Assembly: GCA_019096065.1 (NCBI GenBank)
Contig: JAGUCH010000003.1
Span: 8,804,001-8,868,000, forward strand
Length of the DNA: 64,000 nt
DNA from: Paracyclopina nana
Taxonomy: Eukaryota > Arthropoda > Copepoda > Cyclopoida > Cyclopettidae
Direction: 5' to 3'
Position numbers and translations under genes: made by a program. Numbering within the stretch: the first letter of the stretch is position 1; the number at the start of each line of letters is the position of its first letter. Below are positions 12,150 to 23,444 of this stretch, one piece after another. The notes beneath the pieces were generated by a model, which was given only the letters and a program-made list of their open reading frames with translations, had not been told where the DNA came from and did not search any database.

Positions 12150-15100
12150 GTGAATGTTCTTTTCAAAAGGTCACACAGACTCCTCAACCGCGGAAAATTG
12201 CGCTGAAATTCGTCGAGGCCATTTCTCTTTTGTTGCAGCAGCAACTAATTTAAGCTCAGAGAAAACCACTGTTAAAGGTGGCGTTTCGCCGATGCTTAAT
12301 GTGCGACAAGTAGCCACACTTCCTACTATGTGGTGTGTTGGCTATTAGTGGCTTCGGAAAACAGGTATCCTTTGGCTCATTTGGTGGTAGGAAGTTGGTA
12401 TCAGGGTCAATTTCGGTTTATGGGCTATGCCATAAAAACTCGTTCTCCCAAAAAGTGCAGGTAAATGTCAGAGTTTGCGTACGTTGCTCAGCCGTTTGCA
12501 GCCAAAGGCTTCATGAAAAAGTTGGGAATCAATTTTCCAGGCTGCACTACGATTGTGGTAGAACATGCTCAGGTGCTATGTACAAAATTGTAGTACTTAT
12601 ACATGAAGGAAAACTTCGTTGCATGAGATGGAAAGAGCTTTTAAAGTTGCCATCTCCGCCTCTTCTTTGCGAGAGAGACGCGTGCTCTTCCCTTTTTATG
12701 CAATTTGCACATAAATGCCATATTTTCCCAGGGAAAAAGCCTTTTTTTCATGAGCACGAACCGCGTTGAAATGACAATTGCCCAAACAAGAGACATAAGG
12801 TCTTGTGGCTGTGAACTTGCGGTTGTTTCGTAATATGTCTCTTGATATTTGTTTCATTTTGGCGTCTGGTGACATGTGACGAAATCGATTCTTTTCGATT
12901 TTTTCCATGGATTGGCTAAGTTAGTTATTTCAAACACCATTTTCGCCTGCTACTATTAACCGATAGATTTCCAACATTTTGTGGAGCCGTCGACCTTGAG
13001 GATTCTTCGCACATTACAACAACACTTATCAGCACTTACCACAATATATTTTAGTCGCTCGTAAGTGACAAAAAATAGTAATAACACCCCTGCTTGCAGC
13101 TAGCTTCTTTTTCTGCTACATAAATAGGTACATGAAATCTCATTAAAAAAAGCCATTACGCGCGATGCTGCTTCACAAAAGGCCGCGCTGCACAGAAGCC
13201 TTTAAGTGGTCACTGTCTTGCTTACTCAGGGAAGGCCAAAGGTAAATATCTGCCGAAAATGGTACAGCGATAAGCCAAGCTGCCCCTTAATGCTTGAATT
13301 GGATACACACACAGCCCCTTCATCATTCGTCAGGCTTTCTAGGCGCACACATCCCACGGGACCTTGTTGATCCAACTTTTGTGCTCATCCGGATTTTTTG
13401 GCATAACTCCTCACAGAATCCCTAATGGATGTTTGACGTACGGAATAAGCCGTTGAAAAGAGGAACATATACCTTGGTTTTAAAATGTACTACGGTTTCT
13501 GCACGTGTTGCCTCGAAGTTTGCTCCTGTGTCCATGAAAGAGATCGAGCTCGCAAAGGAAAGTTTGAGTTTGCAACTTTGGTGGATCGAATGGCGAAAGC
13601 AAATTCAGCGCAGAAGTATTAATGAGCATGCAGAATACAAGTGGCCAATTTCAAGGACATTGAAGCAGCTCAACTTTTTCCATGCAGCCATTTCGGTAGC
13701 ACCAAAAACCTGTCAAACTGCCCAATCTCTTCCTGTGCATTTTTAATGGCTCTTCACCAAAAATGCGAACTCATTATGATCAAGATCAGGTGGGATTCAA
13801 CATTCCTCATGAATGAAAAAAGCCTGCATTTGGAGCAACTTCTGGCAATTACTGCTCCTCAGATTGTTGGATAAATGCGCGAGGGCTAGGCCTGTGATTA
13901 ATATAGTAATAATGCCTCGCGAGCTCGACTTGCAGAAGAACCATACATGCATGCATCAGAGAAAATAAATTAGTGCCCATTGCAGAGAGCCTTGCGCGGA
14001 CAAATGGCACTCATAAACAATCCAATTACCAGGATGTCGATATCAGCCATACAACACTTCTATCTTTGACATATTGCAGCATAACCTTCAACTTTTTCAA
14101 TTTGAATAAGACTCCCTGAGTGTTTGCCTGCATTCGTTTGTCCTACTTAGCAGACGAGACAAATTGAGGAGATGTAAAATGTCACTGTGCTAAAAGGTGC
14201 CGGCAATTCCCTGGCTAGCAAGGGCATACAATTAATGTGCCTAGCACAAATATAAACAGAGAAGGAAACAAATATAGCTGTATGCTTTTGTGCTATACGA
14301 AGAAAAACTTTCGACTAGAATTATTAGCGCATGAAGCTAAATCACCTTCTTACCATGCTCTAGTAGTGACAAAGGTGACACAAAATTTGTCTTGCCAAAA
14401 GAAACCGTAACAGTCCACAAGCGACACCTTGCACTGTCTGTTAGGAGAATTATTTTTCTGCGTCAACAAGAGGGATGTATGCATGTGTTTCCTTATTGTT
14501 GTAGCAAGAAGAATGCAATTAACGTCGAGAAACGGAAATACTCGTCTTGAATTGGAGGATAACAGTTCTGTTGCTGCAACCATTTGAAGTTGACATCTAA
14601 ACGACCTTTTTGGCTTTGTTTTACGACATGGCATCATCTTCTTCTTCCTCGGCCAGTCTACGCAATTACTCTATAGCGCGCGTCTTTCATTAGTGGAAGA
14701 CACACCCAGACCATGGATGGAGCAAAATGCGAAGAAAGGAATTTATTATTTCTCCCAATAACCGCAACAGCCATCTTCCCAAATGGCTCAAGGACGTTCA
14801 GATGACATCATTATTGGGAGAGAATTCCATTGCTGCAAATATCAAGTCCAAAATGAGACTCCACTTTTTTGTGCACCTTGTGATTGCGCTTGCACAGCGC
14901 ACGTAAATGGAGTTGCAATCGGACGCGTTTAACCTTTCTTGATACAAGTATGCTAAACGTGATTTGCATAAATGGAAATGGGAAAAGAAGTCCTGCCAGG
15001 CTTTTATAAAATCACACTCGTGATCATTTTGGGTGGTTGTGAACTGATTTGAGTGATTATCGTCACGCTTCGCGTTCAAATCTAGAGGCGAGGTCATTCC

Positions 15101-15212
15101 ATAAGAACAACGCCTTTGTTCTTGCTCGCGTGACCTTTAAAAGGCGACGACAAGATTTCAAATGGGATGATTTTTATTCAAGTGCGGACTTTCGCAGAAT
15201 AGTAATACTGGT
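12150..15212. other. Intergenic stretch, no gene seen
   Basis: No supported exon was found on either strand. The longest frame (12335-12769, 144 codons) has no recognisable motif and irregular codon use. The right end holds the probable polyadenylation signal of the minus-strand flavoprotein gene: TTTATT at 15173-15178, the complement of AATAAA. Confidence 0.5.
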
Positions 15213-15984
15213 TCAATTGGGATATCCGTTGGAGGCAGCCTTTTGGCACTCCAAAGCCTGGACATACCACAACAATTCGTTGCATACTTTAGTCATATTT
15301 TGATCAACTCGATCATTGCTCATGGATCCATCATCCTCGATGCCAGAGTTCTGCACGGTTGGAATGGACACAGTGGACGGGAGAACAACCATGCCAAGTT
15401 CGGCCAAGAATGGTCTCAAAGCAACCGTGGCTCGCACGCCTCCAAAGCTACCTGAAAATCCACGACGCCAATGATCAGTTCTTGGAAGTTTGCTCTAAAC
15501 AAGTTTTGTTGCTGGCATTTGAGACGACTCTGGGGCAACATTCCAAATAGCGATAGTATCTCACCCATCGAGTATGTCACTACGGACACTGGCTTGTGCC
15601 TATAGGCCGCAGGGGGGAAATAATCAAGCAGATTAGTCAACGCAGGCGGAATCGTGCAGTTGTATTCGCTCGAGACAATGACGAATCCGGAAGCCTCGGC
15701 TATTTTCGCCTTGGTCTCCTTCATCCATTCCGGAGCAGCATCTTGGTTGCCCATAAAGTGGATGGGCTGCTTGAGCAGGGGAGCATCGATTTCAGCAGGA
15801 TCTGACGCAGGTCAATAACAAACAAGTTAATGCACTTGATTGAACATAAATTCTTACCCAATATTTCGGCGCTGAGGCCGGAGAGAACTTGCAAATGCTT
15901 CATGACAGCTTGTCCAACTTTTCCCCCATGACGACCATCTCGAACAGAGGACAAGACAACCAAAATTTTATGAGCTGCGGACAT
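15213..15984 (-). CDS. NAD(P)H-dependent FMN reductase-like flavoprotein
   Basis: Three exons on the minus strand (15984-15858, 15801-15565, 15451-15213) join in phase to 200 residues, the usual length for the flavodoxin-like FMN_red family (bacterial azoreductase/chromate reductase and yeast Lot6 types). The N-terminal strand and FMN-phosphate loop are visible as ILVVLSSVRDGRHGGKVG. The middle carries SSEYNCTIPPALTNLLDY, the family's flavin/substrate loop. The third exon begins in SMGSFGGVRA, matching the usual Y-S-x-G-x-x-G-G-x-R-A. Such enzymes reduce FMN or quinones with NAD(P)H in the cytosol. The introns show it is a true nuclear gene and not contamination. The family is common in bacteria, fungi and plants and patchy in animals, so horizontal origin is possible but unproven. 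An AATAAA complement sits 35 bp downstream. Confidence 0.88.
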
Positions 15985-16831
15985 TGTTTAGCTCTTTATG
16001 CGAATGCTCTTAGCTGTTCTCTTCCTGCAAGGAAATGTTCACGTTCACCCCGTGTGTACAGAAAGTACTGAAACACATCATGGACCATTATAACAGATTC
16101 AATGAAATTATTAGCTACCTTTAGGCCACAATCTCGAAAGCAAAAAATAATAAAGCACGAATGTCGAATTCATGCAATCATGCGCGTCATTCTTCTTTTT
16201 GCACGGACGCTACAACAATTAATTTCCAAAAATCTGAATCAACTCAACCAAATACCCATTAAACCGGATTCGGCATGATTACAGCCTTGTGGCCTTGAAG
16301 GCCAAGTAACGTAAAAAATGTAGGAACGAAGGCCACAATCCTTGACAAAAATGAGCCTGTAAATGCACCTACCTTCCAAGGAGCATAAACTATCTATAGC
16401 ATCACGACAGCTCACAGTTTTGGCTAGGCTAAAAAATTTAAAATAAGCTGCACCGGGATTAAGGAAATTAAGGAAACGCATATTTCGCAAAAAATAGGCT
16501 GTTGCCATGCAGAAAGAGTTCACCTTCACATTCGCGTCAGAAAAGGGGGCTGTCATACCCCGTATGAGACCTTAAATTACAAAAACTAAATCTGAAATTA
16601 TGCTCTTACCCTTGGCAAGACACTTTATAATTTTTTGTTGAGATAACTTTACCAGGTCTTAGGTATACTTATTTGCCGACATGAAATGTTTAAAGCCTCT
16701 TTGTTGTAGCGTAATTGATCGGGTTCTGGTAGCTCTGAATATCGATCAGCTGCTCATAAAATGTAAACAAAACGCAAAAACTCATGTCAAACTGAATTTT
16801 GCCTGCGATACCTAATTAATATGCCAGTGCG
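15985..16831. other. Divergent intergenic region between flavoprotein and STARD7-like genes
   Basis: About 850 bp separate the two start codons, so both promoters should lie here. I see no convincing TATA box or conserved element, and no coding exon. Confidence 0.4.
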
Positions 16832-18121
16832 ATGACTCTTTATTGCCACGCGCTCATCAGAAATGGGAAAAGCTCGCCACTGCAGCTGTCTACTCAAAAA
16901 AGGCTGCTCCTGGCCTCGAGAACATCCATGTCGACGTGGGAGTCCAGACCGAAATTTTCCACAGTGATATTCGCTCGTCTCAAGGCCATGTTTGGCCAAC
17001 ATTTCATGAAACGTTTCAGCTCATCGTGCTTTACCCAGTGCGTCTTAAAACAGTCCACCTTCGCCATAGGCGATCAGTCAATTGTTCAGCCCAAACCCTG
17101 CTGGTGCTTTGACAACTTCTTTGCCCGCTTCTTCAATCCAGCTTTCCTGGCTGCGTCTGCGGTGTTCTCGGTGAGAGCAGACGTGCCAAATGACAACGAC
17201 AGCAACATCACTGACGAACTCATGGCGAGCCATGCTCAAGATCTGGACTACATCAAACATCTCACGGAATCCACACTCATCTGCAAGGCGTGCTCAAAGC
17301 GGCATTTCATCGACCAGATCGTCGACAACGTGGACTATTGCGACTGTGACAATAAAAAGACTACTGTCTACGGACACAAGTCCGAAGAAATCGCCTGGAC
17401 TCCGTTTTTGGAGCGGAAGGACATCGTGGTCTGGAGGCAAGAACATCCAGAGCAGCAGGGACTGTACGCCTACAAAATGTACGGGAGATTCGACGACATT
17501 TCGGCCAACGAGTTCTTGTCCGTGCAGGTCGACTTGTCGGAGTTCCGTATGTCCTGGGACAAAGCCACCGCGCAGTGCCACATTATTGATGTCATGGAGA
17601 ATGACTGCCAAAACGGTGATGCGAGAAATGTCAGTCACATCTACTACTGGGAAGTCAATTGGCCCAGATTTTTCTCGAATAGAGACTACGTTTGCAGTCG
17701 AAGAGCCAAAGTGTTCCAGGATGACGAGGGCAACGAGAATGCAATTGTCCTTTTTACCAAATCTACTCAGCACCGCAATTGCCCGAAAAAGACGAAAGCC
17801 TTCCGAGTGGAGGACTACTGGTCTGTCTTGACCATAAAACCTTTCACCTCATGCAATGAGCTGGGCATTGAGTTCAGCTTGACAGCCTTTGAAAATCCTG
17901 GACTATCGTTGCCATCGTACATTACTACTTGGGTGGCCATTCGAGCCATGCCGGAATTCATGGAAAATATCAGGAAAGCCTGCCACGATCGAAGAAGGTG
18001 GTTGAAGAGCGAGAGAGCCTTCAAAGGATCTAGTGGGAAGGAACCGTCCTACCTCGAGACTCCTAAGAATTACGCACCTGACAACAGGAAAACAACCAAT
18101 AATAACAATAATTATGCATGA
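16832..18121 (+). CDS. STARD7: StAR-related lipid transfer protein 7 (STARD7)-like
   Basis: A single uninterrupted frame of 429 codons. The start chosen is the first ATG after an in-frame stop (16817-16819). The N-terminal 100 residues are basic and end in a hydrophobic stretch (FNPAFLAASAVFSV), consistent with mitochondrial targeting and membrane anchoring. The START domain runs from about residue 185 to 395: EEIAWTPFLERKDIVVWRQE, GLYAYKMYGRFDDISANEFL, HIYYWEVNWPRFFSNRDYV and RVEDYWSVLTIKPF. The YYWEVNWPRFFSNRDYV block is characteristic of the STARD7/STARD2 phosphatidylcholine-transfer group. The human protein delivers phosphatidylcholine to mitochondria. The C-terminus ends in an Asn-rich run. 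The gene converges with the GNAT gene on the other strand, 206 bp away. Lack of introns is unusual beside its neighbours and could reflect retroposition or intron loss. Confidence 0.93.
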   Translation: MTLYCHALIRNGKSSPLQLSTQKRLLLASRTSMSTWESRPKFSTVIFARLKAMFGQHFMKRFSSSCFTQCVLKQSTFAIGDQSIVQPKPCWCFDNFFARFFNPAFLAASAVFSVRADVPNDNDSNITDELMASHAQDLDYIKHLTESTLICKACSKRHFIDQIVDNVDYCDCDNKKTTVYGHKSEEIAWTPFLERKDIVVWRQEHPEQQGLYAYKMYGRFDDISANEFLSVQVDLSEFRMSWDKATAQCHIIDVMENDCQNGDARNVSHIYYWEVNWPRFFSNRDYVCSRRAKVFQDDEGNENAIVLFTKSTQHRNCPKKTKAFRVEDYWSVLTIKPFTSCNELGIEFSLTAFENPGLSLPSYITTWVAIRAMPEFMENIRKACHDRRRWLKSERAFKGSSGKEPSYLETPKNYAPDNRKTTNNNNNYA

Positions 18122-18165
18122 GAGTGACGTTTATTCGATATTACTTTGGTTACATCATGAAATGC

Positions 18166-18171
18166 ATTAAA
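18166..18171 (+). terminator. Polyadenylation signal ATTAAA of the STARD7-like gene
   Basis: The common variant ATTAAA lies 45 bp after the stop codon. On the opposite strand TTTATT at 18211-18216 (complement AATAAA) probably ends the convergent GNAT gene, so the two 3' UTRs would stop within about 50 bp of each other. Confidence 0.5.
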
Positions 18172-18327
18172 TGATTGTGCGGGGATCTTCATTTAAAGTA
18201 TTTTCTACCATTTATTTGTTCTCACGGGCTGCATGAAACTGATGAAAACTGGAGGAAGAAGAACTTGTTTCAAATTATTCAAAAAGAACACCCAATGCCT
18301 CCACGGAACCGATTTCTGAATCTCTAG

Positions 18328-18981
18328 CTAGGCCTGGCGTTTAGCTTCTCTTTCTTTGATGAGGATCACAAAGTCAATGTCAGTTCGCGTAATTACTTTC
18401 TCTCCTAAATCATCCGGATACAGTTTCCCCATTTCCTGGACAGATTTAGTGACACGAGGCTGCAAAAAGACAAGTAATTATCTTGGAATCACAGATGGTA
18501 TGTCAAGCCTATTTGAATTACTGTATATCCTCTCTTCAGGAAAAATGGAATCACATCTGTCCTGCATGAAACCACACCCACAGTGCATTTGTCAGCGTTG
18601 CTACGATTCTCCACCGTATCCATCAGTTTTGAGCCATAGCCCTGGCCTTGAAATGAGGGATGAACCGCCACGGGTCCAATCTCCATCATGCCATTGTGTG
18701 CCACTGCTCTCACGCAGCCCAAAATCTATAGAAATACAAATTTTTGGTTGCATTGCAGACAGTCACACGGTGAGTACCTTTCTATTATCTTTGACGACCC
18801 ACATATCCTCGAGATGCTTTCTGGCCGAGTCTTTAAGTCTGTACTTGTCACATTTTCGATATGCGATTCCTGTCTTGCCAATCTCTGGCTTGAAGGCTAA
18901 ATTAACCAGCTCGAATATTTGATCACAATCACGCCTGGTTGCGCGAGATACAGTGATGTTGGACATTGCTTCTCCGGGCAT
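18328..18981 (-). CDS. GNAT-family N-acetyltransferase
   Basis: Three exons (18981-18778, 18725-18522, 18459-18328) of 204, 204 and 132 bp, all phase 0, give 179 residues. This is typical of a one-domain GNAT enzyme that transfers acetyl from acetyl-CoA to an amine. Exon 1 holds the alpha1 region (NITVSRATRRDCDQIFELVN). Exon 2 carries motif A: MEIGPVAVHPSFQGQGYGSK, including the acetyl-CoA pyrophosphate-binding Q-x-x-G-x-G/A signature seen as QGQGYG. Exon 2 then ends in FFLKRGYT, the usual motif B end where a chain carries on past a GY. The substrate cannot be told. Translation may begin at the second ATG (18966) instead. Convergent with the STARD7-like gene. Confidence 0.88.
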
Positions 18982-19777
18982 CAGGAGGATATTGATCCCA
19001 CACTAAATCAAGCAATAAATATTGCCGAGTAGAACAACTTCTCAATCATCATGGTTGTTTTTCACTTGGATGGCTAACTATGACTATATTGTGTAGAATC
19101 ACGAGAAGTCGAGACAACAACCAAGTTCTTTGGCCTGATATTACCAAATGGCATGGCTAAGATAGGTACCGAGTGTCTCAGGACACTTGGCACTTTTTAT
19201 ATACCAACCTTCTTATTAGTATCGACCTCCTACGCAAAATTGGAAAAGAATTCAACGTTGCCTTAAGACTTACATCTAAATACAAGTGAAGCTACTAACG
19301 CTTAAAATTCGATAAGAAGCTATCTACTAACGAGTGTCGAACGATTACCAGCTCCTTGCTTGTTGACCAAGGTGGGAAATTTCCAGAGAAAAGCTCAATC
19401 AGGAGTGCTAATTCCCTATCTGAAATAGATACCACAATTTCTCTAAGGTGAAAAATAGTGCATGAAGTTGTGTCAGAGGATGACTGAAATTTTGACATGG
19501 GTATGCTTAAGACAGAAGCATTCCGAGTTTTTGTTTTGGCCTCACGGACAATTAATAAGCAGTAGCCCCACCAATAGTAGCTATGCTGTAGAATGCAGCA
19601 TATCCTAAGAGTACAAAAAGCAAAGGTCGTCGTTCACCACCGAGGCGAAGAAGCTATATCAATAACTTCTCTGTAGCCTCGAAGGGAATTGTGTAATAGA
19701 GGAAAAACAAATCTACGTCTCATCCTTGCTCTTTTCTGACAATCATGGCTGCAATAAGGAGAAATGCCTTTCACTAC
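18982..19777. other. Intergenic stretch between GNAT and prosaposin genes
   Basis: It should hold the GNAT promoter (left) and the prosaposin 3' flank (right). No coding exon or repeat was recognised. Confidence 0.4.
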
Positions 19778-19783
19778 TTTATT
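19778..19783 (-). terminator. Polyadenylation signal of the prosaposin gene
   Basis: TTTATT on the plus strand reads AATAAA on the minus strand. It lies about 70 bp past the stop codon of the last exon inferred here (19852). This independently favours that exon over the stop at 20012. Confidence 0.6.
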
Positions 19784-19851
19784 ATACAAATGACAAAAAT
19801 ATTGCCGGATTCTTGTGGTGAAGGGGAACGGACGTTCCCTCAAGAGAGCAA

Positions 19852-22800
19852 TTATTCGTTATTCCATACGTTCTTTTCACAATGCTCCAAAGTTCCGCAA
19901 GCTTTGGCGTGGATTTTTGATTGGCACCAAAAGGCAGGCCCCCAAGTGCATCTTTGCCCACCTAGAGGGCTCGCATCTGCAATTGAGGGTTCTTACGTTT
20001 TTTGCAGCATTTTAAGAATGCTTAAACTCACCCCAAGTTTTTACCGAAGTGCACAGCGTCAATTCAGCGCAGACCTGGTCAGGATTCATTTCAGCTTTGA
20101 TTATGAGGTCTATGATCTCATCGCCATACTTTTGGACAAAGTCAATGCACTGATCGGATACACTTTGAGGCATATACGAACAGACCATTTCAACTGCATG
20201 CTCCACCATGTCCAACGTACGATTCGTCAGAATTTGCTTCTCCACAATTGACATGGCGAATTCGCATAGCAAGCAAAGAGGATTGTCGTTGATGTCCGCG
20301 GGAATGGCATTACTTTCCACCCTCAAACCTGGCTGAGAGGGAGCATCACATAGCCCCAATTGAGCGCACACTTGCTGAGGGGTATAGTTGGCCACGAACA
20401 TCTCAATGATTTCGTCAGTATATTGGGTAACCATGTTCAGACATTCTTTCTGGATTGGAGCACTAGAACGAAAAACTCCGTTTGCCACTTAGCTATAAGT
20501 AGCCAAAGATCCTTTACCTCAACTCGTAGCATATCCTATCTAGAACAGATTTGATTTCCTCCTCATTTTGCTTGTCAGTGATCATCTTGTCCACTTCCCC
20601 AATTGCATATTCACAAAGAGTGCAATAAGGCCTGCCGTCATGTGCTGGAGCTTCAGCCTGACGAACAAGGGAGTCAACATCGGATAACATTTGAAACTGC
20701 TCAGCATACGTTTCCTGGGCCTCGCAAGCCGCCAGTTGCTCGCAGACATTTTGGGGGGATATTTTGTGAGTCAAAAGGTCGGAAATAAAGTCACCATATT
20801 GATTGATAAAAGCGGAGCATGTGGAGAGGAATGGTAAATCCTGACAGACGCTTTCCAAAGCACTACGGACATAGGATTCATCTGTTCGGCCATCAATGAT
20901 GTCGTCCAATGCCGACATCACTAGTTCACATTTAACGCATTCAACTTCAACCCTTGTTAACGAGATTTGAGGTTTTGGGGTGGGTTTGCACAATCCCATC
21001 TTTTCGCAAACTTCATCTGCAGTGGCCTGGCGAGTCAAGTAAGAAACGATCAAGGGCGTGAATTTGTCAGCAAAGGCATCACACTGTTCATGAAACTTGA
21101 AATAGCCACAAAACGTATGAAGGGCAGCATTGACTTCTTCGTCAGTAGTTTTGCCGGATAAGAACCTGTCCAAAGAACTCAGGCCAAATTTGCACAAATT
21201 GCACTCACCACCATCTAAAAAGCTTTGAGTGGAACCTCTTGTAACAGCCTCTTGGCACAATCCCATTTTCTCGCATACCTCTTTGGCACTGATCTGATGC
21301 GTCACGTAATCCACAATCACGGATGTGTACTCATCAACAAATTGATCACACTGGTCATGAAAATGGAAGTATGCACAAAATCCTCGCAATGTCTTCTGAA
21401 CCTCGGCCTCTGTGGTGGCATTAGCCAAAAATCTATCCATAGAGCCTATGGCAAATTCACAAAGGGTGCATCTGTTATCATTGGGAGTGAAAGTTTTCAC
21501 CACTGAAGGAGTTGCGGTCTTGCAGAGTCCCAGTTGTGAGCATATTTGCTCAGGTGTCATGTTTTTCAGAATGAACTGAATTATCAGTTCAGAATAGCTG
21601 TCAACATATTCTTCGCATTTGTCTTCTATGCTAGATGGCATATATCTGCAAAGGGTTTCGAGGGCGTTTTTGATTTCCTCTTCGTTATCCTTGTTGTCCA
21701 AAATTGTATAAAGAGTCTGCATAGCAAACTGGCAGAGTGCGCAGTTGTCATCCTTTTCTTTGATTTCAGCGATGGGATTGTTGGTCATTACATTGGCCAT
21801 GAGTTGGCTGCCACAAAGTTGCATCATAGAACATACTTCTTTCGGCTCAACTCCACGGGACAAGATTTCGACAATTGCAGGGCCATAGGTGTCCACCAAG
21901 TGATCACATTGGTCTTTGACGGAAGACGGCATGATCGAGCATACTTTTGTGAGTGCCTGGCCAATTTCTTCTTCTGTCTTGCTTTGTCCAATAATTTTTC
22001 TAAGCTCCTCCACAACAAATTCGCAAATTGCACAGCCTGGTTTATCCAAAATGATTGCCGTTTTAGGAGCAAAGTAGCCTCCAATTAAGCCAGCTGTAAA
22101 ATGATAAATTCTAAAAAATAAATTCAACTCATCCACTCATCGCTTACTAGTGTCCAGAGATAAAGCTGTTTCATCGTTTCCTGTGAAGATAATTTTGGGC
22201 TGTTTAGTAGGTGCCTCCAGGGCTAAAGTAGCGCTCGAAACTGGGGTGTCTCCGCAGAGACCAAGGAGTGTGCATGCAGTTTTGGGATTGAGTTCGTGCA
22301 ATATGAAATTGAACCAGGGCAAGTAGTAGTCGTCGATGATGTGGAGACAGCGGTCAACGCGGTCAGCTTTCAGTTTGTGGCAAAGGGCCTCCAACACTTG
22401 CTTGAACTCCTCAACAGTTGTGTTGGCAGTCCAAGTATCGATGTAATGCTGGATGACTTTTTCGCAAAACTCGCATTGCAAGTCTTCGCCCTTTGATGTA
22501 AATGCAGCTTTCCCGCTGCTGGGACACATGCCACTTAGGTCGCAAATTCCATCGTCAAGATGGATCAGGACACTGTAAAGTGGAGCATTAAACGACGAGG
22601 CTCGTGCAACCAACGAATAACTACTCACTCGTAAATGTCGTCGAAGTTTTCGAGCACCATTATTCTGCAAGCATCGGCATAGGGTCCAGTGTAGCCGCAC
22701 ATTTCGAGAACCTTGTCAACGACCTCATCTTTATCAGCATTGTAGATTTTGGTAGCCAAAATTTTGGCTTGGTTCTTGCATGTGTCACAGTCAGAGGAGG

Positions 22801-23444
22801 GCCTTCGCAAGCTCAAAAACCGCGAGGAGGAGTGCTGATGGCTGAACTTGGCCAACAGCTTATCGATTTTTTTCGAGTTGCAGAGGCCTGAAAAATGATA
22901 CACGTGAATTGGCCAAATGTGGAAAAAGGCTAGCTTGGCTATTACCGGCAACAGAGCACACGGTGTCCGGATTCATCTCGGAGGACAAAGTTTCCACCAG
23001 CTCGGGCACAAACTCGTCGACCAAAGTTTTGCACTCATCCGCGATGATCTTGATCGGAATCAGAGCGCAAGAGCCTTCAAAGACCTCCTTGAGCTCTGTC
23101 TGCGAATAGAAAAAGAATGGTTGTGCGTCGTTACTAACCCAGTGGAACGAAAGACGAGGATGATGTAACACCTGAGTTTCATTAGACTCCAGTTGGTCCC
23201 TGGCCTCCTTCACCATGTTTTTGCAGATTGTGCAAACATCGTCGTTATCCTCGGGGTATGGGTTCTTGTTCCAAACTTTTTTAATGCACAGTGAGGTCAC
23301 GCTGTTGCATTCGCGCGAGGGTTTGAGGCCACTGCACCAATAAGATGGACCCCACGTGCACTTTTCAGCACCCAAAAGACGCTTGGCTTCCAAGGCCGTG
23401 GCAACGCACGCTACCAAGGTCAGACAAAGGCCCAAGTTCTTCAT
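19852..23444 (-). CDS. Prosaposin: ten SapB domains flanked by two SapA domains
   Basis: Secreted/lysosomal precursor of saposins, which lift sphingolipids from membranes for lysosomal hydrolases. Seven exons (23444-23172, 23099-22946, 22887-22629, 22572-22148, 22093-20518, 20462-20032, 19976-19852) join in phase to 1080 residues. A signal peptide (MKNLGLCLTLVACVATALEA) is followed by SapA with CTWGPSYWCSGLKPSREC. Ten six-cysteine SapB domains follow, each opening C-x-x-C and ending near L-x-x-C. Copies 6 and 7 are alike (FHDQCDQF/FHEQCDAF, both EVCEKMGLC) and look like a recent duplication. Exon 7 adds a second SapA (CTWGPAFWCQSKIHAKAC), so the protein has the vertebrate-like SapA-SapB(n)-SapA plan. 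Vertebrates have four SapB and, as I recall, fly Saposin-r about eight. Domain 2 is the most divergent. All small introns are 54-72 bp. Divergent from SMNDC1. Confidence 0.95.

Noticed and set aside
12335-12769. 144-codon plus-strand open frame
   Set aside because: No motif, uneven codon use and no splice partners; chance frame in intergenic DNA.
17190-17831. 213-codon frame inside the STARD7-like gene
   Set aside because: It is the +1-shifted shadow of the START-domain coding sequence.
20012-20031. Stop at 20012 as the end of prosaposin
   Set aside because: It lies just past a strong donor (GTGAGT); splicing to 19976 adds a phase-matched SapA domain and reaches a polyadenylation signal.
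21546-22088. 180-codon plus-strand frame
   Set aside because: Antisense shadow of the prosaposin SapB repeats.
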